Shown: piece by piece, positions 38,266 to 47,245 of the stretch
Layout of the letters: each line of letters opens with the position of its first letter
How positions within the stretch are numbered: the first letter of the stretch is position 1
From: Macrosteles quadrilineatus
Taxonomy: Eukaryota > Arthropoda > Insecta > Hemiptera > Cicadellidae
Assembly (NCBI RefSeq): GCF_028750875.1
Contig: NW_026542602.1
Coordinates: 83,449,039 to 83,513,038 of the forward strand
Length of the DNA stretch: 64,000 nt
Reading direction: 5' to 3'
Translations under genes and position numbers: made by a program
The notes under the pieces: model-generated
Told to the model about the DNA's origin: nothing
The model's input: the letters and a program-made list of their open reading frames with translations, nothing else
The model's database searches: none

Positions 38266-38922
38266 ACTTAAATTCAAATCCCATCACAATTTCAATAACA
38301 TCTTAAAACAAAGGCAGAGTTCGACGCCCATTGGTCAGCAGTCCACATCAGCTGATAAGACAAGGACGACAATGCACAACTAGTTCAGTCTGCGACAACG
38401 GTGTGCGTGCGTCCTGCCCCTGTATTTTATGTAATTTAATGTTAAAAGTATTATTCGTTTTCGTATTGTTTTCGTCCCGTCCGTGTGTGTGTGTTTGTGT
38501 ATGTACTTTTAGTAGGAAACAATGACAAGGATTTCACCATCCAACTGCGATGTTTTGACAATGGCCGATACAAGCCGAAACATGTAAACGGACTTCAATT
38601 TAAAATGAGCTGTTTGTCGGATTTATAAGGTATGTAACCTATTTATTATATGTCATCACTTAATTTCTTTTATCACATTTAATAAAAGCATGTATGAATT
38701 CCGTACTTTTTATGAAGTGTCGGATTCATTGATTCACTTCATATCTACAAACCAAATAAATTGACGCACAATCGAGTTTAATGTAACAATGTAAGTTACA
38801 ATTTAGTTTCTAAATGTTTCTCCGTTGTTCCGGCTGGTAAGTATGCTCCTATTTCAACAACCTTCAGGTATCGGTGTAAAATATGAGCAAATAAGTATGA
38901 ATATAAATAATGATAAGGGGGT
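38266..38922 (+). other. Probable 3' flank of the Penelope-like element, then upstream region of the second knot gene
   Basis: Positions 38266-38640 run from the Penelope stop to GACAATGGCCGATACAAGCC and GAAACATG, text of the kind found in Penelope terminal regions, so the element may extend to about 38640. A TG/CT-rich patch is at about 38475-38500. The remainder up to the TATA box shows no feature. Confidence 0.35.
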
Positions 38923-38928
38923 TATAAA
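38923..38928 (+). promoter_or_regulatory. TATA box of the second knot gene
   Basis: TATAAA in GGGGGTTATAAATGCG lies 71-76 bp upstream of the ATG at 38999, leaving a leader of about 45 nt if initiation is about 30 bp downstream. Confidence 0.7.
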
Positions 38929-38998
38929 TGCGAAGTGATAAAAGGCCTAGTTGCTGTCACAGCCATTACGTCCGTAGATTTTATCGACACAACACAAA

Positions 38999-41900
38999 AT
39001 GAAGGCAGTAGCGGCTCTTTTCGGTGAGTTTCCTTCAAGGATCAAACAAGATAAAGATAATTACTTTTAATTACTAGGTCAAAGATTCACTCGTAATTCA
39101 CAACAAAGTATAACAAATTGCAAGAAATTAAAATCATTGTAATTACGTTACAACTTAACCATCTGTTAATACTATCACCGAGGCACTGTACTTCAATATT
39201 TTTTATTGATTATTTACCTAATACTGTTTAATAAACAGATTTTTAAAATAGTGACTTGAATCACATTTACTTAGTTTTGGAATTGCATTGGTTTGTGTTA
39301 GTTTTTTATCCATTGAATAAATAAATGTAACGTCATATAAACACATACTATAACATATTTACCATATTATACATATATATTATATATTATATATATTATA
39401 TATATTATATTATATATTATATTTAACATATTTTTATTTTTTGGCTTTAACATATTTACCTGAAACTATTTTAGCTTAATCGATATAATAATTAATTAGA
39501 TATTTGGTGAAATATTTCTTGAAAAAAGTTACATTTATCAATTCTAAGTCAAAGGCCTTTTCCTGACTTAGTTATAAATTAAAAAAGAATTCAAGCAATT
39601 TATTTAGGTCTTTGTGTTATTACTGTATTAAGCTTTATAATTTTTATTTCCAAACAAAAGATATAACGTTATTTCTTTTAAAGTTTAAACGTTACTTCAC
39701 ATATAATCATTAAACTAATTTTAAGAAATATTCGTAAATAGATTTATTTTTTTGAAAAATTTTAAAGTATCTTAATTTTAATATTTTTATGGATCTAATA
39801 ATAATACTGGGTATAATTGTTGCACGTTCTGTGTGAGAGCTAAAAATACATAAAAATATTTCAAGGCTGCATACAATGTTACATGAAAATAAATACAATC
39901 TTAAGGTGAAGAGTTTTGTTCAAATTTCAGAGATTTTCATATTGCCACAGAATGTAAGTTGCCAAGCGTTTCACTTTATTTTTATTTTTATTGCAAAGTA
40001 TATATTATATCACATAAAACCTGTTTGTATAGCTTTGATATACGATCTTCCCATTAGTTTGATATGTTACCTGGGAAAACATTTCCAAAGGGCAACTCTT
40101 TGACGGAATGATATATATCTTTAATATCTGGATCTTCAAAGAGTCAAATCCAGAGTATGTAGTTAGCTTAAATTCTTATATATGTTACACCTAATCATCA
40201 CTAGAATATGAATGATTTCATTTGTCTATAAATAACAATCTATACGATATCAAAGAGAGAGCAAACCATGTCAGCCTGTCATTTTCATGAATACATTATT
40301 TTGCGACAGTAGAGTTAAACAAATCTTTTGTGAAAATATCACTTTGATTTTTACAGTACAAATTAAATGATTTTGTGAGAAAGTCTATACAAAAGTGGAT
40401 AAATAAACGAGTGACATATTTAATCTTTTTAACTGCACCTTTAAGGAACGTTATTATGTCCTTGTGAATTTGATTTAAAAAGGGGAAACCAGAAACCCTG
40501 GATGTTTATCTGGAGGCAGAGTGAAGTGTGAATGTATTTTCGGGAAATTGTTTACCAAAATCTAAAATAGCGTTTACTTTAATGAGATTTTAGTTAACAT
40601 TAAACGTGTGCATGTTTTCAATATGTTACTTTATAGTTAGTTTTACTTCCAAACAACTAAAAGACTTTTAATGGAATGCATTATGATACTACTAAACTTC
40701 ATTTAAGTATGTCGTGGATTATTCTTATTTTCAATCATTTATCTTACCATTTCCCACTATAGTCTTTGAAGTACTGTAAAGCCTATTCGATTATTGATAT
40801 TAGGATGTAATTATTCCTCTAAAAATAAAACTATCCTACGAAAACTCTAGAGGTGTCTAAAGAAAGGGCTTGGTCTGTAGATGAGCCATCAAAAGAGAAA
40901 CGTGGTAAATTCCCTTGGGGCTCTGCCCCAGAGGCCTTTAAAGTTCCCTCAGCAGATTTGTTTACATCACGACCATATGCATACATTTACACTACTTTTT
41001 AATGAAACAGCTGTTAATATTTAAATAGTGATTTACTCAATTTGTCAAAATGAAGTATTTGAAATGGTTTTTGCTGATTTTAAAATCGATTTTCTTCTGA
41101 ATCGTGCTATGTTTTGCAAAATAATGTTCTTTCACCAAATCAGTGGAAAATCCTAATATCACAGTAACTCTTAAAACTATTTCTTATGAAGTTAACTTAT
41201 ATCTATTTTATGGGTTGGTTTCTGTCTTTTTTACCACTTCTTGGAGATTGCACGTAGACGATATTCTTTGGCGTATTGCATCTGTAGTAGACGATACTTG
41301 GTTGGTGTCATTTTTTAAATTACAATGGAAAAAACGAGAAATTATGAACAATTTGATATACTAAAAATAAAACTGAATTAACACTGTGCTACATTTCTTG
41401 AGCAATAATTGAAAGAGCCGATTTGCAAACAATGGAAACAGGAAAGTCATAGAACACAACCAAGTACAGTAGAAGAAATAGAAATATTGTTGTTTTTTTT
41501 TTTTTCATTTAATCGTTATTATAGACAACCTAATGCGGCTATGAGTGGGAAGCCTTTTTAGAAAACACAAAAAAACAAGGTCAGCTTTTGAAAAAAGATA
41601 AGATATTTACAAAAAGTTTTAATTATATCTAACTGTTGTGTACATCTTCAGTATTTCCATAATCTTTGAGTTGACTCTTATAAAGTCATCGGAAATTATT
41701 TTTAAAAAAACGCCTGTAATGCTTCGCAATTGCTCGAATTCGAGCAACAGGTACACTAGTATACTTTAAACTTAAATAAACATCAAGATTTTAATACAAC
41801 AATCACTCAAATAAATCATAATCCTGACATGTATAATTATTGTAATCCTATAATAACATCATATTTATTTTAAAATGTAAAACAATTTTATAAATTATTA

Positions 41901-44900
41901 AACTCATTTTTGAAGTGTTGAATCTCGAAACTTGCTGATTGATATATTTTCGAAATTGTAGGCCTATATTTGAATTAGGTGGTTTTGATATTTGATATTC
42001 AGTTTTGGCACATCACTTTATCATACGCAATAGTATTGATGTTGTGATTTCTAGTTCAATATTGAAATATTTCAGGTGTACACCAGTGAAAGAACCATAG
42101 TACTAAAAGTCTCTTGCAGGATAATATTATTACATCATAATCACATGTACATTTCATATACTATTTAATATATAGCATACTTGCTTACATTGTATATACT
42201 TGTGTTGTAGGTCTGGCTTGCGCCGTCCTCATCTCCTACTCGGACGCCATCCCCGCCCCTAGCTGCTGTGGGCTCGGCTCTCCCGTCAGTATATCTATAG
42301 GTTTATTTTATATATTTTAAGATTTGTAGATTTTTATAGACCAATATGTTTATATATCATGTTAACTGGTTTCACTTTCATTATTCAGTACAACATATGA
42401 AGTATCCCGACGTTGTATCAGCTATACATATTGGTAAATCTTAAAGTAAAAAAATAAAATGTGTCAAACATTTAATTTTAAAATATTTTTCATCGAAAAT
42501 TATGGTTGATTATAGCAAAATTAAATCAGAATTCTGGAGTAAATACATAAATAGAATACACAAATAATACATAAATGGGTACAAATTAAAGTGTTTAATT
42601 GGTACACTCTGAAACAAATATATTGAGAAACACATGTCCACATTTTTGTAGACAACTCGTACTAAGGTTAAAGTAAAATATACACTATTAGTATGCTATT
42701 TGTGAATAGGAAGTTCCTCAAATAACAATTATCATTGTATAAAATGTCGTCAACACGTTTTATTTACTGACACAACTCTGCTCCAAATAAAAAGATCATA
42801 AATTACCTACGCCTAATCCCTTGGCTATTTTGCTTGTTAATTCAAAACTACCATGTATCGATAGTAAAGAGACTATTACACTGTTATCAGTTGGCCTCAT
42901 CTTTGTCGAGCTCAGCTTCTTCAGTATTTACATAAAGATATTAAGAATTGAAAAACATGTGTCAATTAGTATGATGTTGTTCAATGAAACTATCTCTTAT
43001 AGATGGAAACTTGAAATTGATAGAGTTACGAGTTTATATTTAATTGTTTTGTATGTGTCCAATGTTTTTAAGTCTTCGTAAAAAGCGTATTTAAGGAAAG
43101 GATTGTTCTTTTATTCAAATTATTATTCAAACAAACGCCACGGAGAGCAAGTGTTATGAGCTAGGTGTTTATTTTTAGTGTGTTAATAATTTTCTTTGCT
43201 GACCACTCAACTTGCTTAAGTGGTCAGTTAGTTTTTCCAACGACAAGATTGTTTTTTACCATGTTAATCTTTAATGGTAATAAATCCTTTCATTCGTTAA
43301 TACTGTTGGTAAATATTATTTAACATAATATTTTTTCCTCAGTGCGGAACCTACTACAGTGGTGAGTGCTGCGGTGGACTCGCCTGTGGCCCAGCCTCCA
43401 CATGTATAGCAGGTAAATCACTATTTATAGATTGATTACAATTCAAAGAAAATTTAGACTAAACAAACACATTACACTAACAAACACACAACAAATACAC
43501 TAAACAAAATTTTATGTGTATGATTAAACACATTTTGGGGCATTTTACAAAATGGATGTGTACGAATTTCAGCATTCCTTAAAATTCCTCTCAATCATAT
43601 ATGGTTTCAGTTTCGTCATTATGTAGGGTACTGACTTAAAATTAATTTATTTCGATTTTTTACGTTTTCGTTTTTTCATAATAGTTTGATCGTTTCTGTC
43701 ATTTCAGTCTTTGCACCTTTGTTTCCTTTATTAGCAAAACTACTTCAATGTTTTTGTGGTCAACTTAATCCTTACGTATATGAATTATCCCCTTTTCCTT
43801 GGCGTGCATGACAATATTGTAAGTGCTACTACTTTTCCATTTAAACTGTAGTTAAATATTCAATTGGCATACTATTTTACATATTCCCCCAACCCATTAC
43901 TTTCTTCTGATCTTTACCTAATGAATTAAAGGATAAAAATATTTTATGTTCAATTATATTTTAACTCTTAAAAGTGTTTCCATTTCCCTATTTATTCAAT
44001 TGGAGTTTTGATAGGTATTTACATATTTCATCCTGAATTGAAAGTTAATTTCAAAACAAAATTACACAAACGCCTATCTTAAAAATAAAAGCAACTGGCA
44101 AAAATAATTCATTGTTAAATGTGATCTGCATGCTTTCTGAGAACTATTTCTTATCTATACTATTTACACGTATAATACTTTTTTGTCATTTTACTCACAC
44201 TATTACACAATATTAGGAACATGATCGTTTTCTAGCTCAGTATCCATTTCCCCATTACGGGTATGGAGCAGGTGGGGCCGAATATTTACCTTACTACGGT
44301 TACTAGTTTGAACAAGACGTTATGACGAGACACAAATCCGTATCTATCTGAGCATAAAAACATGGTTTGTAATACACTTTAAAACATTGTTCTTTGTGGA
44401 ATTATTAACTGACCAACATTTGTAACAAAAATATAATCCAAGAAATTATTTTTAGTGTTACTCAAATTTTTATTTTCTATTTAATGTTCTACAATTTATA
44501 TAAATAGAATGAAATAACTTGTTTGTTTATACTTACATACTACCACTTCATAATGGGTCAATGTTCATTAAATGGCAATACAGTAATAGGCTGTTACAGT
44601 AACTTATAATAAATGCTTAGCATATTAAGAGCTACTTGAACTAAGAATTTTAAATATTGTTAGTGGAACAGATTTTATTAGTTTTAAACATGTATCATCT
44701 ATATGTCGATTTTTAAAACCATTTTGGTGTTTCATCACGTGTATTAACAAAAATTGTATGGATTATTTTATTAGCCAAAACATCGGATGTGGAACAAACA
44801 TAAATTGGTACAGAGTGTGCGCAAAAAACCACTTTTTATAGGTCTGCGTAAAAAATTACTGTAATATTATAGAAAATTAGTCGAGTGTATGGATTTACTA

Positions 44901-47187
44901 TAACAATAACAAAATGCAAAAAGAAACTTTCAAGTGGAAACTTTAAAAATATATATATTTAAGGTAAATTGCATTAGATTGGTAACCTCTCATTATACAA
45001 CGGTTTATTCTTAACACTAAGTTTTCCCTTTACTTTTAATTTGTTCAAAAAAGGCGAGTCATGTCAAATATTACACTGTAATTCTAATACACAATTTAAA
45101 CTTTAGCAACATGAATTAACTCGAAAATATGTATATTTTATTTTCCAGTTTTCTAAATGATTATGATACAATTTTGACTATAACATTTCTTTGTTTAGCG
45201 ACCCTCCCCTTCCCCTATTACGGATACCAATATCCATACTACGGGTTTTGATCGAACTACTTTGCTGGCGAACCAGGGACAGCAAACGTTTAACTGTGGA
45301 GTTCTATTAAACTTTTGGATTCAATAAAAACATTCTACACACAACAAGAGTTTTTATTATAACACGAACAAATTCTAAAAGACAAAGCACACCACCCTAA
45401 TTCCGTGCTTATAAATCTTTGTGGGCAATTTGATTTATTATTAACGTAATTATAACGTAAAACTCTGTGTATGTACCTATTTAATATTGATTAACAAATT
45501 AGAAAAAACACTTTTACTTAAATAGCATACATATGGTCTATGTGAAATTATTATTTTTTCAATATCAAAAAACACCTATCTGGATCTTTCATTTACCCTG
45601 GATGATTTTAAACAGTAAGGGACTCTAACTTTGTATGCAAGGTCTGTTTGTTTGGTAGCCCTGTAACGTACAACACAATCAGAAACATGGATTTTAATTA
45701 ACTCCTTTCCTTCCAGGATCGTATCCAATGTACAACTCAGGGCTTTACCCATACTATGGCTACTAAAGTAAAAAAATAGTAAAGTAATATTTTGATCCTA
45801 TTTGGTTGATAGTTACTGCTTGATAAGAATAACATTTTTTTTACTTTGGACAAACGAGTAGTAAAGTAAGTAATTTTTAAATTTTAGTTTTTTTTTAGTT
45901 TTTCTGTGTTTGTATTTTGTATTATTAGTGATCCAGATATTTTAATTACCTAAATATTTCTATTATAGCTTAAAGTACTTTAATTTTTTCCAATTTTATG
46001 ATCTAATAATTATGTATTAATAACTTTACATGGTGGACTAACCGCCATCTGAAAAAGCTTTGAGAATTAAAATTCACCACTATGTTAATAGTATGTCTCA
46101 GACCATTGCGGAAGTTCAAAAAATTACATTTCCAAATAACATCTTCTTATCTACCCTATCTTCTGCTTAATCACAACACTTTTACTACAATTTCACTAAA
46201 TATTTCCGTGCTATATGACAAGAAACGTTGCCCAGGCACAACAGTTATAGATGTAAGTTTTGTCTATGCACTGTCCTCTTAGAACATATATTTTCCCCAA
46301 CTTTAAAAACAAACAATTATTGGTGCTTCTCGTAAAGAGTTTTTCCAATTCTTAATTAACCCACTTTCTCGCTTTAATGTATAAAAACAAGTTATCTGAA
46401 ACGATTAAGGTTCAGAAAGTATGTTGAATCTCCACTTGGGCTTTGCTCATACACAAAACAAAACTTGTATACTCGAATTTTTTTCTCAAACTCTCAATTG
46501 TTTTATAGGGACCTCTTTGGTTACACTCATACTGATGTGTAAAGTGATAGATACAAATATTACCTAGTTCCACAGAAAATACTTAATGCCTTTTACAGGA
46601 ATCAATTCAAATCAATTCAATCAAAGTAACATACATTCTCTTGTAGCTTCCGTTATTCTTCGTTTGAAACAGCAGATATTCATTGGTAATTGGCGGGGTT
46701 TGAGCCTGAAACCTTGGAGACCGAAGTCTAATGCTGTATCACTAATTGCACTATACAAATAAATGTTGGACCAATGCGAGCAAATGTAACCAAGAGAGCC
46801 TCTTGGTTACATTTGCTCGCATTGGTCCAACATTTATTTGTATAGTGCAATTAGTGATACAGCATGGGACTTCGGTCTCCAAGGTTTCAGGCTCAAACCC
46901 CGCCAATTACCAATGAATATGCAAGTGATAACCGGCCTAAAGTCATGTGTAAAACAGTTCCACGCTCGAGCCTACGTCCTTGGAAGTCAAGATCAGATAT
47001 AAAATAAAATGTTATTTATAGTTTTGAGCCACGTTACCAAACCTAACTTCTTGTTCCAGCTGAGTACCCCTTCCCCGCCTACGGACCGTACGGATACCCC
47101 TACTACGGATACTACGGTGGCTACGGATACTCTGGCCCCGCTTGCATTGGTTGCGGCTGTGGCTGCAATGAGTGCTACGGATGCTAA
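38999..47187 (+). CDS. Second knot gene: shared signal/knot exons plus four alternative terminal exons
   Basis: The shared exons are 38999-39023 (25 nt), 42211-42284 and 43343-43412, with intron phases 1, 0 and 1. They encode 56 residues: signal peptide MKAVAALFGLACAVLISYSDA, then IPAPS and the knot C-C-GLGSP-C-x7-CC-x4-C-x5-C. Seven Cys are present; six match the inhibitor-cystine-knot pattern, with spacing identical to the 124-aa paralog in the last five, and one may be unpaired. The donor after exon 2 is the non-consensus GTCAGT. Four downstream exons, each with a phase-1 acceptor and its own stop, can each complete the frame: 44236-44306, 45199-45251, 45717-45766 and 47060-47187. They give 79, 73, 72 and 98 aa. 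No in-frame linkage between terminal exons is possible, so they must be mutually exclusive. The knot could anchor or cross-link interchangeable tails, which is inference. Confidence 0.85.
39361..39425. repeat. (TATA)n tract in intron 1 of the second knot gene
   Basis: A TATATTATATATTATATA dinucleotide/pentanucleotide run with no other content. The rest of this 3.2-kb intron (39024-42210) shows no supported feature. Confidence 0.85.
43708..43811 (+). other. Candidate extra terminal exon of the second knot gene (weak)
   Basis: A good acceptor (TTTCTGTCATTTCAG) is followed by a phase-1-compatible open frame of 34 codons to TGA. It begins VFAPLFPLL and ends PYVYELSPFPWRA. It would be the first in the series of terminal exons, but it is not Gly/Tyr-rich and is AT-rich like intron. 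A run of this length is expected by chance fairly often. I list it only as a candidate. Confidence 0.2.
44236..44306 (+). CDS. Alternative terminal exon 1 (79-aa isoform)
   Basis: The acceptor TTTTCTAG precedes CTCAG. Using the upstream AG keeps the frame, while the next AG (4 bp later) would shift it. The exon completes an Ala codon and reads QYPFPHYGYGAGGAEYLPYY and GY before TAG. The Tyr/Pro/Gly content matches the other three terminal exons. I see no canonical AATAAA nearby; ATAAAA at about 44354 may serve. Confidence 0.78.
45199..45251 (+). CDS. Alternative terminal exon 2 (73-aa isoform)
   Basis: The acceptor TTTGTTTAG is followed by a phase-1 completion of Ala, then TLPFPYYGYQYPYYGF and TGA. 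An AATAAA at 45323-45328 gives it its own polyadenylation signal. The (L/Y)PFP-x-YGY phrase is shared with terminal exons 1 and 4. Confidence 0.8.
45323..45328 (+). terminator. Poly(A) signal after terminal exon 2
   Basis: AATAAA lies 72 bp past the TGA, followed by a T-rich stretch. It supports independent 3' end formation for this exon. Confidence 0.7.
45717..45766 (+). CDS. Alternative terminal exon 3 (72-aa isoform)
   Basis: A strong polypyrimidine tract (CTCCTTTCCTTCCAG) precedes it. The phase-1 join completes Gly, then SYPMYNSGLYPYYGY and TAA. It shares the YPYYGY-type end with terminal exons 1 and 2. No canonical AATAAA is seen within about 100 bp. Confidence 0.78.
46676..46920. repeat. 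Long near-perfect palindrome (121-nt arms, 3-nt loop)
   Basis: The left arm 46676-46796 and right arm 46800-46920 are complementary with about three mismatches, around the centre CCAAGAG-AGC-CTCTTGG. The right arm is part of SINE copy 2 and the left arm is its inverted copy, so a SINE and its reverse complement sit head to head. Transcribed, it would form a very stable hairpin between terminal exons 3 and 4. Confidence 0.9.
46800..46989 (+). mobile_element. SINE copy 2, upstream of terminal exon 4
   Basis: It shares GCATGGGACTTC, the B-box-like GGTTTCAGGCTCAAACCCC, CCAATTACCAATG and CAAGTGATAACC, in the same order and orientation, with copy 1 at 23478-23642. The A-box half is poorly preserved. 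It ends about 70 bp before the exon acceptor. Confidence 0.6.
47060..47187 (+). CDS. Alternative terminal exon 4 (98-aa isoform, Cys-rich tail)
   Basis: The acceptor is AACCTAACTTCTTGTTCCAG; compare AACCTATGTTTTGTTCCAG before the last exon of the 124-aa gene. The phase-1 join completes Ala, then EYPFPAYGPYGYPYYGYYGG. The end is CIGCGCGCNECYGC before TAA. The 42-residue tail is the longest and GC-richest of the four and adds six Cys. The ending resembles the 108-aa gene's GCGCDGYGKYGCNC. This exon has the highest coding quality of the set. Confidence 0.85.
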
Positions 47188-47239
47188 TTCACAAGCTCCA
47201 CTACTCACTTCACTAGATAGTTATTTAATTTCATATTTT

Positions 47240-47245
47240 ATTAAA
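47240..47245 (+). terminator. Poly(A) signal variant after terminal exon 4
   Basis: ATTAAA lies about 53 bp past the TAA, followed by T-rich sequence. Confidence 0.5.

Noticed and set aside
38340..38375. Possible hammerhead ribozyme core (CTGATAAG ... GGACGAC) in the Penelope 3' flank
   Set aside because: Penelope elements can carry hammerheads, but the invariant CTGATGA and GAAA positions do not match here and no stem set could be drawn.
41143..41364. 73-codon plus-strand frame in intron 1 of the second knot gene
   Set aside because: No splice sites in phase, no composition resembling the cluster and no domain. Chance frame.
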